Made by a program: the position numbers and the translations under genes. A stretch of 64,000 nt of DNA from Amborella trichopoda (Eukaryota > Streptophyta > Magnoliopsida > Amborellales > Amborellaceae), in contig NW_006499776.1 of the NCBI RefSeq assembly GCF_000471905.2, forward strand, positions 813,166 to 877,165, given 5' to 3'. The number at the start of each line of letters is the position of its first letter. Position 1 is the stretch's first letter. The notes under the pieces are model-generated. The model saw only the letters and a list, made by a program, of their open reading frames with translations, searched no databases and had not been told where the DNA came from. Shown here one piece after another: positions 1 through 14,400 of this stretch.

Positions 1-3000
1 TGAGCAGTATTGAGTATTGCAGTATGGACCGAGGCTGACCAATTTAGCTTCATGCAGTATTGATCGAGGCTGAGCAGTTCAAGGTCAAGCAATATGAACC
101 GAGGCTGAGCATTTTATGGTTCTGCAGTACGGACCAAGGCTGAGCAATTTAGGGTCATTCTATATGGATTGGGGCTAAGCAGTATATGGTCATGCAGTAT
201 GGGTCGACGTTGAGCTGTTTAGGGGCATGCATATGGACTTAATCTGGGTCGTTTCTTGTATTAGAGTGTGGATCGAGGCTATGCAGTTTAGCTTCATGCA
301 GTATGGACCAAGGCTAAGAAGTTTAGCATCAATGAGGATTATGCCAGGCTGAGCAATTTAGGGACATGCGGTATGGACTGAGGCGGAGCAGTTTAGGTAC
401 ATGCAATATGGACCGAGGCTGAGCAGTTTGGGGTCATGCAGTATGGACCAAGGCTGAGCAGTTTAGGGTCATGCATTATGGACCGAGGCTGTAGGATTTA
501 GGGTCATGCAGTATAGATCAAGGCTGGGCAGTATCGGGTCGAGCAGTATGGACCGAAACTAAGTTGTTTAGGGTCATGCAATATGGATCTAAGCTGAACA
601 GTTATGGTCATGAACTTTGGACCGAGGATGAGCAGTTGAGGGTTATGGAATATGGACTTAGGTAGAGTAGTTTACGATCTTACAGTGTGGACCGAGGCTG
701 ATAAGTTTTGGATCATGCAGTATGGATCGAGGATGAGACATTTAGGGTCGTACAATATGGACCGAGCACGAGCAGTTAAGGGTCACGTAGTATGAACCGA
801 GGTTGAGCGGTTTAGGGTCATGCAGTATGGACCGAGGCTGAGCAGTCTTGGGTCATGCAGTATGGACCAAAGCTGAGAAGTATTTGGTCATGCAGTATGG
901 ACCGATGCTGAGATGTTTCGAGTCATGCAGTATGGACCCATGCTGAGAAGTTTAGGGTCAAGCTGTAAGAACCGAGGCAGAGCAATTTAGGGTCATGCAT
1001 TATGGACTGAAGCTAAGCAATTTTGGGTATTGTAGTTTGGATCGAGGCTGAGCAGTTTATTGTCATGCGGTACGGACCGAGGCTAAGAAGTTTTGCATCA
1101 TAAAGTATGAACCCAGACTGAGTAATTTGGGGTCATGCTGTATGGACTGTGTCTGAGCAGTTTAGGGTCATTCAATATGGACCGAGGCTGAATAGTTTAG
1201 GGTCATGCTGTATGAAATGAGGCTGAGCAGTTTAGGGTAATGACTTATGGACCGAGGCTGTGGAGTTTAGGGTCATGCAGTATAGATCGAGGCAGAGCAG
1301 CATCGGGTCAAGCAGCATGAACCGATTCTGAGTTGTTTAGGGTCATGCAGTATGAACCTAGGCGGAGCACTTACGGTTACGCAGTTTGGACCGAGGATGA
1401 GTTGTTGAGGGTTATGCAATATGAACCAAGGCTGAGCAGTTTACGATCATGCAGTATGGACCGAGGTTGCGTTTTTTAGGATCATGCAGTAGGGAATGAG
1501 GATGAGCCATTTAAGGTCGTACAGTATGGACCGAGGCGGTGCAGTTTAAGGTCATGTAGTATCGACCGATGCTGAGCAGTTTAAGGTCATACAGTATGAA
1601 CCCATGCTGAGAAGTTTAGGGTCATGTTTTATGGACTGAGGCTGAACAGTTTAAGGTCATGCAGTATTGAAGGAGGGTGAGTAGTTTAGGGTCATGCAGT
1701 ATGGAAGAAGGCTGAGAAGTTTAGGGCCATGCAGTATGGATCGAGGCTGATTAGATTAGGGTCTATCTTTATGGATCAAGGTTGACAAGTATAGAGTCAT
1801 GCAGTATGGATCGACGCTAAGTAATTTAGAGTCCGGTAGTAAGGACTTCACTTGAGAAGTATAAGGTATTACAGTTGGGACCGAGACTGAGTAGTTTTGC
1901 TTCATGCAGTATGGACCGAGGCTGAGCAGTTTAGGGTCAAGCAATATGAACCGAGGCTGAGTTGTTTAGGGTCATGCAGTATGGACCGAGGCTAATCAGT
2001 TTAGCATCATTGGGTATGGACAGAGGGTGAGCAGTTTAGGGTCATGCATTATGGATTGAGACTGAGGAGTTTAGAGCCATGCAGGATAGAACGAGGCTGA
2101 GCAGTTTAGGGTCATGCAATATGGACCAAAGCTGAGCAGTTTGGGGTCATGCAGTATGGACCAAGGCTGAATAGTTTAGGGTCATGCAGTATGGCCCGAG
2201 GCTGAGCAGTTTAGGCTCATTCAGTATGGACCGAGGCTTGGCACTTTAGGGTCTTGCAGTATGCTTAGGGTCATGCATTATGAATCGAGGCTGAGCAGTC
2301 CAGGGTCATGCAATATGCATCGAGGCTGAGAAGTTTAACATCATGCAGTATGGCTCGAGGCTGAGTAGTTTACGGTCATGCAGTATGGACTGAGGCTGAG
2401 CTATTTAGGGTCATTCAGTATGGACCGGGGTTGAGCAGTATATGGATCCATGCTGAGAACTTTAGGGTCATGTTGTATGGACCAAGGCTAAGCCGCTTTG
2501 GGTCATGCAGTATGGAACGAGGCTGAGTAGTTTAGAGTCATGCAGTATGGAGCAAAGCCGAGAAGTTTAGGATCGTGCTACATGAACCAAGGCTTAAAAT
2601 TTTAGGGTCATGCTGTATGGACAGAGGTTGAGCAGATAGGGTCATGCACTATTGACCGAGATAGTGTTGTTAGGGTCATGCAGTGTGGATCGAGGCTAAG
2701 CGGTCTAGGGTCATGCAGTGTGGAACAACGCAGAGGAGTTAAGGTTCATGCAGTATGGACCGAGGCTGAGCAAATTAGGGTCAAGCAGGATGGCCACGAC
2801 TGAGCTATTTAGGGTCATGCAGTATGGACCGAGGCAAGGGCAGTTTCGCATCATGTACTATGGACCGAGGCCGAGCAGTTTTGGGTCATGCAGTTTGGAT
2901 CGAGGCTGCGTAGTTTAGGGTCCTACAATATGGACCGAGGCAAAGCAGATTAGGGTCATGCAGTATCGTCCAGGGTTGAGCAGTATAGGGTAGCGGGGCT

Positions 3001-3730
3001 GAGAAGTTTAGGCCCATGCAGTATGGACCGAGGCTACTGAGTTTATGGTCTTCTAGTATGGACCGAGACTAAGCAATTTTGGGTTGTGTAGTATGGATGG
3101 AGGCTGTGCAGTTTAGGGTCAAGCAATATGAACCAAGGCTGAGAAGTTCAAGGGCATTTAATATGGACAGAGGCGTAGGAGGTTAGTGTCACGCAGTAGG
3201 AACTGAGGTTATGTCGTTTAGGGTCAGTAACTCTGGATCGTGGCTGAGAAGTTTAGGATCATGCCAAATGGACCGTGGTTGAACAATTTAGGGTCATGCA
3301 GTTTGGACTGAGGCGGAGCACGTTAGGGTGATACAGTATGGACTGAGGCTGAGGGTTTAGGGTCATGCAATATGGACCAAGGCGGAGCAGTTTAGGGCCA
3401 TGCAGTATGGTAAAAGGCTGAGAAATTAAGGTCATGCAGTATCGACCGAGGCTGAGCAGTCTAGGGTCATGCTGTATGGACCGAGCCTGAGAAATTTAGG
3501 GTCACACAGTGTGGGCTGAGGCTAAGCAAGTTAGGGTCATGTAGTGTGGACCGAAGCTATGCAGTGTAAGGTCATGCAGAATGGACCATGTTTGAGTAGT
3601 TTAGGGTCTTGCTGTATGAAATGAGGCAGAGATGTTCAGGGTCATGCAATATGGACCGAGGCTAAGCCGTTTAGGGTCATGCGGTATGGATCACAGCTGA
3701 GCTGTGTCGGGTCATGCAGTTTGGACCGAA
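1..3730. repeat. older, more diverged part of the satellite array
   Basis: This left part also shows block homology to later parts, but weaker. The block at about 2785-3080 (shortened monomer with AAGGGCAG, then a CTGCGTAG monomer) matches 3741-4060. The block at about 1021-1300 matches 5112-5400. This suggests earlier rounds of block duplication that have since decayed. Confidence 0.7.
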
Positions 3731-6700
3731 GTTGAGCAGTTTAAGGTCAAGCAGTATGGCCACGGCTGCGCTGTTTAGGGTCATACAGTATGGACCGAGG
3801 CAAAGGCAGTTTTGGGTCATGCATTATAGGCCAAGGCCGAGCAGTTTAGAGTCAAGCAGTTAGGACCGAGGCTGCGTAGTTTAGGGTCCTGCAGTACGGA
3901 CTGAAACAAAGCAGCTTAGGGTTATGTAGTATCGACCGGGGCTGAGCAGTATATGGTCTTATTATGTTTCGAGGCTGAGAAGTTTAGGGGCATGTAGTAT
4001 GCACCGAGGCTGCATAGTGAAGGGTCCTCTAGTATGGACCGAGACTAAGCAACTTTGGGACCTGCAGTATAGAGGGAGGCTGAGCAATTTGGGGTCATGC
4101 AATATAGATCAAGGCTGAGAAGTTTCGATGCATTCAGTATGGAAATAGACTGAGGTGGTTAGGGTCATGCAGTATGGACTGAGGTTATGCAGTTTAGGGT
4201 CAGTATGTCTTGTCCGTGGCTGAAAAGTTTAGGATCATGCCAAATGGACCGAGGCTGAGCAACTTAAGGTCAAGCATTCTTGACTGAGGTGGAGCACTTT
4301 AGGGTCATACAGTATGTACCGAGGCTGAGTAGTTTAGGGTCATGCAGTATGGAACCGTTTAGGGTCATGCATGATGATAAAGGCTGAGAAATTACGGTCA
4401 TGCAGTATGGACCAAGGCTGAGCAGTATGGATCGAGGCTAAGCAGTCCACCGTCATGCTATATGGATCGAGGCCAAGAATTTTAGGGTCACGCAGTGTCG
4501 ACCAAGGCTAAGTGAGTTAGGGTCATGTAATGTGGACTGAGGCTAAGCAGTTTAGGGTCATGCAGTATGCACTAAGTTTGAGTAGTTTAGAGTCTTGCAG
4601 TATGGAACGAGGCAACGCTGCTGAGGGTCATGCAGTATGGACTGAGGCTGACCAGTTTAGGGTCATGCAGTATGGACCGCGACTGAGTTGTATAGGGTCA
4701 TGCTCTATGGACCGAGGTTGAGCAGGTTTGGGTCACGCAGTATGGATCTAGGATGGACAGTTTAAAGTCATGTAGTATTGACAGAGGCGAAGAAGCTTAG
4801 GATCATGCTGTAGGGACGAAGGCCAAGCAGTTTGGGGAGATGCAGTTTGGACAGATGCTAAGCAGTTTAGGGTCATGCTATATGAATCGAGGCTGGCAAG
4901 TTTAGGGTCATGCAATATGGACCAAGACTGATGAGTTTAACGTCTTGCAGTATGGCTCGTCACTTAGCAGTCTAGGGTCATGTAGTATGGAACGAGGCTG
5001 AGCGGTTTAGGGTCATTCAGTAAGGACTGAGGCTGAGCTGTATATGGTCATGTATTATGAGTCGACGCTGAGAAGTTCAGGGTCATGAATTATGGACTTA
5101 AGCTGAGCAGTTTTGGGTATTGTAGTATGAACCGAGGCTGAGTAGTTTGTCTTCATGCAGTATGTACCATGGATGAGAAGTTTAGCATCATCAAGTACAA
5201 ACCCAGGCTGATCAATTTAGGGTCATGTGGTATTGGCCGAGGCTGAGTAGTTTAGGGTCATGCAATATGGACCGAGGCTTAATACTTTAGGGTCATGAAG
5301 TATGGACCGAGGCCGTGCAGTTTAGGGTCCTGCACTATGCACCGAGGCGTTGTAGTTTAGAGTGATGCAGTATAGATAGAGGCTGAGCATTATAAGGTCA
5401 AAGAGTAAGGATCGATGCTGAGTTGTTTAGGGTATGCTTTATGGACTTATGTTGTACAGTTACGGTCTTGCAGTATGGCCCGAGGATGAGTAGTTGAGGG
5501 TTATAAAGTATGGACCGAGACTGAGCAGTGTACAATCATGCAGTATGGGTTGAGGCTAAGCAGTTTAGGATCAAGTTGTATGGATCGAGGCTGAGCCATT
5601 TAGGGTCGTACAGTATGGACCCAGCTTGAGCAGTTAAGGGTCATGTGGTATGGACCGAGGCTGAGCTGTGAAGGGTCATGAAGTATGGACAGAGGCTGAG
5701 CGGTCTTGGGTCAAGCAGTATGGACTAAGGTTGAGCAGTATAGGGTCATGCAATATGGACCGATGCGGAGTAGTTCAGGGTCATCCAATATGGACCCATG
5801 CTGAGATGTTTACAATCATATAGTATGGATCGAGGTTGAGTAGGTTAGGATCATGCAGTATGGATAGAGGCTGAGCCGTTTGGGGTCGTACAATATGGAC
5901 CTAGCCTGAGCAGTTAAGGGTCATGTAGTATGGACCGAGGCTGAGCTGTTTAGGGCATGCAGTATGGACCAAGCCTGACCAGTAAATGGTCATGAAGTAT
6001 GGACAAAAGCTGAGCAGTTTAGGGTCATGCAATTTGGACCTATGCTGAGAAGTTTATAATCATCTTGTACGTACCGAGGCTAAGCAGTTTAGGGTCATGC
6101 AGTATGGACGACGGCTGAGCCGTTTAGCGTCATGCAGTATGGACCAAGGCGGAGAAGTTTAGGAATGTTGTATAGAAGGAGACATTGCAGTTTAGGTCCA
6201 CGCTGTATCGATCGAGACTGAAGATTGAGGGTCATGAAGTATGGACCGAGACTGAGCAGTTTTGGGTCATGCAGTATGGACCATGGCTAAGCGGTTTTGG
6301 GTCATGCAGTATGGACGGAGGCTGAGCAGCTTACGGTCATCCAGTACGGATTGAGGCATGGGCAGTTTTGGGTCATGCAGTATGGACCGAGGCAGAGCAG
6401 TTTAAGGTCATGCAGTTTTGACCGAGGCTGTGCAGCTTAGGGTGGACAGAGGCAAAGCAGCTTTGAGTCATGCAGTATGGATAAAGGCTGAACAGTTTAG
6501 GGTCATGCAGAATCAACCAATGCTGAGCAGTATTGCCTCATGCAATATGGACCTCTGCTGAGAAGTTTAGGGTCATGCAATATGCACCAGGATGAGCAGT
6601 TCAGGGACCTCTAGTAGGGGCTGAGACTGCGCAGTTTAGGGTCATGTAGTATGGACAAAGGCTGAGCAGTTTAGGCTCACGCAATATGGACCAAGGCATA

Positions 6701-8203
6701 GCAGTTTCGGGGCATTCTGTATGGACCGAGGCTGAGGAGGTTAGGGTCATGCAGTATGGACTGAGGTGGAGCAGTTCAGAGTTAAGAAGTCTGAACCGTG
6801 GAAGAGAGAAGTTTAGGATCATGCAATATGGATCTAGGCTGAATAAATTAGGGTCATGCAGTATGGACTGAAGCGGAGCCCATTATGATCATACAGTATG
6901 TATCGAGGCTGAGTGGTTTAGGGTCATGCACTGTGGATCGAGGCTGAGCAATTTAGGGTCATGCAGTATAGTACATGGCCGAGAAATTTAGGTCATGTAG
7001 CATGGACCGAGGCTGAGAAATCTAGGGTCATGCTGTATGTACTGAGGTTGAGAATTTAAGAGTCATGCAGTGTGGACCGAGGCTAAGCAAGTTAAGGTCA
7101 TTTAGTGTGGACCGAGGCTAAGCTGTTTAGGGTCATACAGTATGAGGTCATGCAGTATTTACTGAGGCGAAGAAGTTTAGGATCATGCTATAGGGACCAA
7201 GGCCTAGCAATTTAGGGTCGTGCGGTATGGGCCGATGCTGAGCAGTATAGGGGTCACGTTGTATGGAACAACGCTGAGTAGTTTATGGCCAGGTAGTATG
7301 GACCGAGGAAGAGCAGTATGGAACGAGGCTAAGCAGTTGACATGCTTCCAGTATGGACCGAAGGTGAGAAGTTTTGGGTGAAGCAGTCTGGACCGAGGCT
7401 GAGAAATTTAGGGTCATGCATTATGACTCAAGGCTGAGCAGTTTCGCTTCATGCATTATGGACCGACGATAAAGAGTTTAGGGTCATGCAGTAGAGATCG
7501 AGGCTGAGAAGTTTAGGGTCATGCAGTGTGGACCGAGGCTGATTATGTTAGGGTCATGTAGTATGGAACGAGGCTGAGCAGTAAAGGGTCATGCAATACG
7601 GATCGATGCTGAGCACTTTAGAGTCATACATATTGACCTAAGCTGAGCAGGTTAGGATGATGCAGTAAGGACAAAGGTTGAGAGGTTTATCATCATGCTG
7701 TATGGACTAAGGCTGAGCAGTTTAGCGTCATCCAGTATGGACCGCGACTAAACAGTTTGGGGTCATGCAGTATGGACCGAGGCTGAGCAGTGTATGCTGA
7801 TCGAGTATGGACTGAGGCTGCACGGTTTTGGGTCATGCAGAATAGACCGAGGCTGCGCTGTTTAGGGGGTCATGCAATATGAATCGAGGCTGTGCTGTTC
7901 AGGATCATGCAGTAAGGACCGAGCCTGAGGAGTTGAAGGTCATGCAGTATGGCTCGAGGCTGAGCAGTTTAGGTCACGTGTATGGACCGAGGCTGAGCAG
8001 TTTAGGGTCAATCAATATGGATTGAGGCAGAGTAGTATATGGTCATCTAGAATGGATCGACGCGGAGCAATTTAGAACCATGTTGTATGAACCAAGTCGG
8101 AGTAGTTTAGCATCATCAAGTATGGACCTATACTGAACAATTTAGGGTCATCCAGTATGGACTGAAGCTGAGCAGTTTTGTGTCTTGCAGTATCGACCGA
8201 GGT
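3731..8203. repeat. satellite higher-order copy 1
   Basis: This is the longest copy of a multi-kilobase higher-order unit, about 4.47 kb. Marker variants inside it recur in order in copies 2 and 3: a CATTCTTGACTGAGG monomer near 4275, GCACCGAGGCGTTGTAG at 5338, AATGTTGTATAGAAGGAG at 6164, and a CTCTAGTAGGGGCTGAG monomer near 6605. Positions 4530-4814 compared with 9015-9299 differ at 16 of 285 positions by hand count (about 94% identity). That is far above the similarity of neighbouring monomers. Confidence 0.85.
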
Positions 8204-11200
8204 TGAGCAGTTAAAGGTCAAGCAGTATGGCCGCGGCTACGCTGTTTTGAGTCATACAGTATGGACCGAGGCAAGGGCAGTTTTGGGTCTTGCACTATGG
8301 GCCAAGGCTGAGCAGTTTAGGGTCATGCAGTTAGGACTGAGACCGCGCAGTTTAGGGTCTTGCTGTACGGACCGAAGCAAAGCAGCTTAGGGGTATGTAT
8401 GTAGTATCTACAGGGGCTGAGCAGTATATGGTCATACTATGTTTAGAGGTTGAGAAGTTTAGGGTCATGTAGTATGCATCGAGGCTGCGTATTGAAGGGT
8501 CCTCTAGTATGGACTGAGACTAAGCAACTTTGGGTCCTGCAGTAAGGAGGGAAGCTGAGCAGTTTAGGGTCATGCAATCTAGATCAAGGCTAAGAAGTTT
8601 CGATGCATTCTGTATGGCAATAGACTGAGGTGGTTAGGGTCATGCAGTATGGACAGAGGTTATGCAATTTAGGGTCAGTATGTCGTGACCGTGGCTGAGA
8701 CGTTTAGGATCATGATAAATGGACCGAGGCTGAGCAACTTAGAATCATGCATTCTTGACTGAGGTGGAGCACTTTAGGGTCATACAGTATGTACCGAGGC
8801 TGAGTAGTTTAGGGTCATGCAGTGTGGACCAAGGCAGAGCCGTTTAGGGTCATGCATGATGATAAAGGCTGAGAAATTACGGTCATGCAGTATGGACCGA
8901 GGTTGAGCAGTATGGACCGAGGCTGAGCAGTCTACCGTCTTGCTATATGGATCGAGGCCAAGAATTTTAGGGTCACGCGGTGTCGACCAAGGCTAAGTGA
9001 GTTAGGGTCATGTAATGTGGACTGAGGCTAAGCAGTTTAGGGTCATGCAGTATGCACTAAGAGTGAGTAGTTTAGGGTCTTGCAGTATGGAACGAGGCAG
9101 CATTGCTCAGGGTCATGCAGTATGGACTGAGGCTAACCAGTTTAGGGTCATGCAATATGGACCGCGACTGAGTTGTATAGGGTCATGCTCTATGGACCGA
9201 GGTTGAGCAGTTTAGGGTCACGCAGTATGGATCTAGGATGGACAGTTTAAAGTCATGTAGTATTGACCGAGGTGAAGAAGTTTACGATCATGCTGTAGGG
9301 ACCAAGGCCAAGCAATTTAGGGAGATGCAGTTTGGAAAGATGCTGAGCAGTTTAGGGTCATGCAATATGAATCGAGGCTGACAAGTTTAGGGTCATGTAA
9401 TATCGACCGAGACTGAGGAGTTTAACGTCTTGCAGTGTGGCTCGTCGCTTAGCAGTTTAGGGTCATGTAGTACGGAATGAGGCTGAGCGGTTTAGGGTCA
9501 TTCAGTAAGGACTGGGGCTGAGCAGTATATGGTCATGTATTATGTGTCGACACTGAGAAGTTTAGGGTCATGCATTATGGACTTAAGCTTAGCAGTTTTG
9601 AGTATTGTAGTATGGACCGAGGCTGAGTAGTTTGTCTTCATGTAGTACGGACCATGGATGAGAAGTTTAGCATCATCAAGTACGAACCCAGGCTGATCAA
9701 TTTAGAGTCATGTGGTATTGACCGAGGCTGAGCAGTTTATGGTCATGCAATATGGACCAAGGCTTAATTATTTAGGGTCATGAAGTATGGACCGAGGCCG
9801 AGCAGTTTAGGGTCATGCACTATGCACCGAGGCGTTGTAGTTTAGGGTGATGCAGTATAGATCGAGGCTGAGCATTATAAGGTCAAAGAGTAAGGATCGA
9901 TGCTGAGTTGTTTAGGGTATGCAGTATGGACATATGTTGCAACGTTACGGTCATGCAGTATGGCCCGAGGATGAGTAGTTGCGGGTTTTTTTGTATGGAC
10001 TGAGGCTGAGCAGTGTACGATCGTGCAGTATAGATTGAGGCTGAGCAGTTTAGGATCATGTTGTATGGACCGAGGCTGAGCTGTTTAGGGCATGTAGTAT
10101 GGACCAAGCTTGAGCAGTATAGGGTCATGAAGTATGGACCGAATCTGAGCAGTTTAGGGTCATGCAATATGGACTTATGCTGAGAAGTTTATAAATATGT
10201 TGTATGTACCGAGCCTAAGCAGTTTAGGGTCATGCAGTATGGACGAAGGCTGAGCCGTTTAGCGTCGTGCAGTATGGACCAAGGTGGAGAAGTTTAGGAA
10301 TGTTGTATAGAAGGAGACTTTACAGTTTAGGGCAACGCTGTATCGATCGAGGCTCAAGATTTAGGGTCATGCAGTATGGACCGAGACTGAGCAGTTTTGG
10401 GTCATGCAATGTGGATCGAGGCAAAGCGGTTTAGGGTCATGCAGTATCGACTGAGGCTAAGGAGTTAGGAATCATGCAATATAGACCGAGGCTGAGCAAT
10501 TTAGGGTCAAGAAGTATGGACCACGGTTGAACTGTATAAGGTCATGCAATATGGACCATGGCCCAGCAGTTTTGGGTCATGCAGTATGGGCAGAGGCTGA
10601 GCAGCTTACGGTCATGCAATACGGATTGAGGCGTGGGCAGTTTTGGGTCATGCAGTATGGATCGAGGCAGAGCAGTTTATGGTCATGCAGTTTTGACCGA
10701 GGCTGTGCAGCTTAGGGTGGACCAAGGCAAAGCAGCTTCGAGTCATGCAATATGGATAAAGGCTGAGCAGTTTAGGGTCATGCAGAATCAACCAATGCTG
10801 AGCAATATTGCGTCATGCAATATGGACCGCAGCTGAGAAGTTTAGGGTCATGCAATATGCACTAGGATGAGCAGCTCAGAGACCTCAAGTAGGGACTGGG
10901 ACTGCGCAGTTCAGGGTCATGTAATATGGACAAGGGCTGAGTAGTTTAGGCTCACACAATATGGACCAAGGCTTAGGAGTTTCGGGGCATTCTGTATGGA
11001 CCGAGGCTGAGGAGGTTAGGGTCATGCAGTATGGACTGAGGTGGAGCAGTTCAGAGTCAAGAAGTCCGAACCGTGGAAGAGAGAAGCTTAGGATCATGCA
11101 ATATGGATCTTGGCTGAAAAATTTAGGGTCATGCAGCCCATTATGATCATACAGTATGTATCAAGGCTGAGTGGTTTAGGGTCATGCACTGTGGATCGAG

Positions 11201-11495
11201 GCTGAGCAATTTAGGGTCATGCAGTATAGTACAAGGCCGAGAAATTTAGGTCATGTAGCATGGACCGAGGCTGAGAAATCTAGGGTCATGCTGTATGTAC
11301 TGAGGCTGAGAATTTAAGAGTCATGCAGTGTCGACCGAGGCTAAGCAAGTTAGGGTCATTTAGTGTGGACCGAGGCTAAGCTGTTTAGGGTCATGCAGTA
11401 TGGGTTCATGCAGTATTGACTGAAGCGAAGAAGTTTAGGATCATGCTATAGGGACCAAGGCCGAGCAATTTAGGGTCGTGCGGTATGGACCGATG
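8204..11495. repeat. satellite higher-order copy 2
   Basis: This copy is colinear with 3731 to about 7237 of copy 1. Marker offsets are about 4475-4486 up to 9824, then 4135 at 10299 and about 4273 at 10873. The first change is a loss of about 350 bp (ten monomers, near 10070). The second is about 140 bp (four monomers, near 10440-10580) present here but not in copy 1. The copy ends near 11495, where the order jumps to sequence equivalent to about 5008 of copy 1. Confidence 0.85.
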
Positions 11496-14400
11496 CTAAG
11501 CGGTTTAGGGTCATTCCGTAAGGACTGGGGCTGAGCAGTATATGATCATGTGTGATGAGTGGACGTTGAGAAGTTTAGGGTCATGCATTATGGACTTAAG
11601 CTGAGCAGTTTTGGGTATTGTAATATGGACCGAGGCGGAGTGGTTTGTCTTCATGCAGTATGGACCATGGATGAGAAGTTTAGCATCATCAAGTACGAAC
11701 CAAGGCTGATCAATTTAGGGTCATGTGGTAATGACCGAGGCTGAGCAGTTTAAGGTCATGCAATATGGACCAAGGCTTAATTGTTTAGGGTCATGAAGTA
11801 CGGATCGAGGCCGAGCAGTTTAGGGTCAAGCACTATGCACCGAGGCGTTGTAGTTTAGGGTGATGCAGTATAGATCGAGGCTGAGCATTATAAGGTCAAA
11901 GAGTAAGGATCGATGCTGATTTGTTTAGGGTATGCAGTATGGACAATTGTTTCACAGTTACGGTCTTGCAGTATGGCCCAAGGATGAGTAGTTGCGGGTT
12001 ATGCTGTATGGACTGAGGCTGAGCAGTGTACGAACATGCAGTATGGATTGAGGCTGAGCAGTTTAGGATCATGTTGTTGGACCGAGGCTGAGCCGTTTAG
12101 GGTCGTACAGTATGGACCTAGGTTGAGCAGTTAAGGTATGTGGTATGGACCGAGGCTGAGCTGTGAAGGGTCATGCAGTATGGACAGAGGCTGAGCAGTC
12201 TTGGGTCAACCAGTATGGACCGAGGTTGAGCAGTATAGAGTCATGCAGTATGGACCGATGCGGAGCAGTTCAGGGTCATGCAGTATGGACCCATGCTAAG
12301 CAGTTTACAATCTTATATTATAGATCGAGGTTGAGCAGGTTATGATCATGTAGTATGGATAGAGGCTGAGCCGTTTGGGGTCGTACAATATGGACCTAGC
12401 CTGAGCAGTTAAGGGTCATGTAGTATGGACCTAGGTTGAGCTGTTTAGGGCATGCAGTATGGACCAAGCCTGAGCAGTATAGGGTCATGAAGTATGGACC
12501 GAAGCTGAGCAGTTTAGGGTCATGCAATATGGACCTATGCTGAGAAGTTTATAATCATGTTGTATGTACCGAGGCTAAGCAGTTTAGGGTCTTGCAGTAT
12601 GGACGAAGGCCGAGCAGTTTAGCGTCATGCAGTATGGACTAAGGTAGGGAAGTTTAGGAATGTTGTATAGAAGGAGGCTTTGCAGTTTAGGGCCATGCTA
12701 TATCGATCGAGGCTGAAGATTTAGGGTCATGCAGTATGGACCGAGACGGAGCTGTTTTGGGTCATGCAATGTGGATCGAGGCTAAGCTATTTTGGGTCAT
12801 TCAGTATGGACTGAGGCTGAGGAGTTAGGGATCATGCAATATAGACCGAGGCTGAGAAATTTAGGGTCAAGAAGTATGGACCACGGTTGAACTATATAAG
12901 GTCATGCAGTATGGACCATGGCTAAGCAGTTTTTGGTCATGCAGTATGGACGGAGGCTGAGCAGCTTAGGGTCATGCAGTACGGATTGAGGCATGGGATG
13001 TTTTGGGTCATGCAGTATGGAAGCAGAGCAGTTCAGGGTCATGCAGTTTTGACCGAGGCTCTGCAGCTTATGGTGGACCGAGGCAAAGCAGCTTCGAGTC
13101 ATTCAGTATGGATAAAGGCTGAGCAGTTTATGGTCATGCAGAATCAACCGATGCTGAGTAGTATAACGTCATGCAATATGGACCGCAGCTGAGAAGTTTA
13201 GGGTCTTGCAATATGCACGAGGATGAGCAGTTCAGGGACCACTACTAGGGACTGAGACTGCGCAGTTTAGGGTCATGTAGTATGGACAAAGGCTGAGCAG
13301 ATTAGGCTCACGCAATATGGACCAAGGCTTAGCAGTTTCGGGGCATTTAGTATGGACCGAGGCAGAGGAGGTTAGGGTCATGGGGTATGGACTGAGGTTG
13401 AGCAGTTCAGAGTCAAGAAGTCTAAACAGTGGTAGAGAGAAGTTTAGGATCATGCAATATGGATCTAGGCTGAATAATTTAGGGTCATGCAGTATGGATT
13501 GAGGCGGGGCCCAATATGATCATACAGTATGTACCGAGGCTGAGTGGTTTAGGGTCATGCACTGTGAATCGAGGCTGAGCAATTTAGGGTCATGCAGTAT
13601 AGTATAAGGGAGAGAAATTCAGGTTATGTAGCATGGACCGAGGCTGAGACATCTAGGGCATGCTGTATGTACTGAGGCTGAGAATTTAAGAGTCATGCAC
13701 TGTGGACCGAGGCTAAGCAAGTTTAGGTCATTTAGTGTAGACCGAGGCTAAGTTGTTTAGGGTCATACAGTATGGGGTCATGCAGTATTGACCGAGGCGA
13801 AGAAGTTTAGGATCCTGCTGTAGAGACCAAGGTCGAGCAATTTAGGGTCGTGCGGTATGGACCGATGCTGAGCAGTATAGGGGTCACGTTGTATGGAACA
13901 ATGCTGAGTAGTTTAGTATGGGCCGAGGAAGAGCAGGATGGAACGAGGCTAAGCAGTTGACATGCTTCCAGTATGGACCGAAGGTGAGATGTTTTGGGTG
14001 AAGCAGTATGGACCGAGGCTGAGAAATTTAGGGTCATGCAATATGAACCAAGGCTGAGCAGTTTAGGGTCATGCATTATGGACTGAGGCTAAGGAGTTTA
14101 GGGTCATGCAGTAGAGATCGAGGCTGAGAAGTTTAAGGTCATGCAGTGTGGACCGAGGCTCATTAGGCTAAGGGCATGTAGTATGGAACGAGGCTGAGCA
14201 GTATAGAGTGATGCAATACAGATCGATGCTGAGCACTCTAGGGTCATGCATATTGACCTAAGCTGAGCAAGTTAGTATGATGCAGTGAGGACAAAGGTTG
14301 AGAGGTTTATCATCATGCTGTATGGACTAAGGCTGAGCAGTTTAGCGTCATCCAGTATGGCCCACGACTGGACAGTTTAGGGTCATACAGTATGGACCGA

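Noticed and set aside
811..845. Degenerate telomere array
   Set aside because: Only one heptamer of the five in each monomer matches TTTAGGG, and the related element units have TTTAAGG, so the telomere word is more likely secondary.
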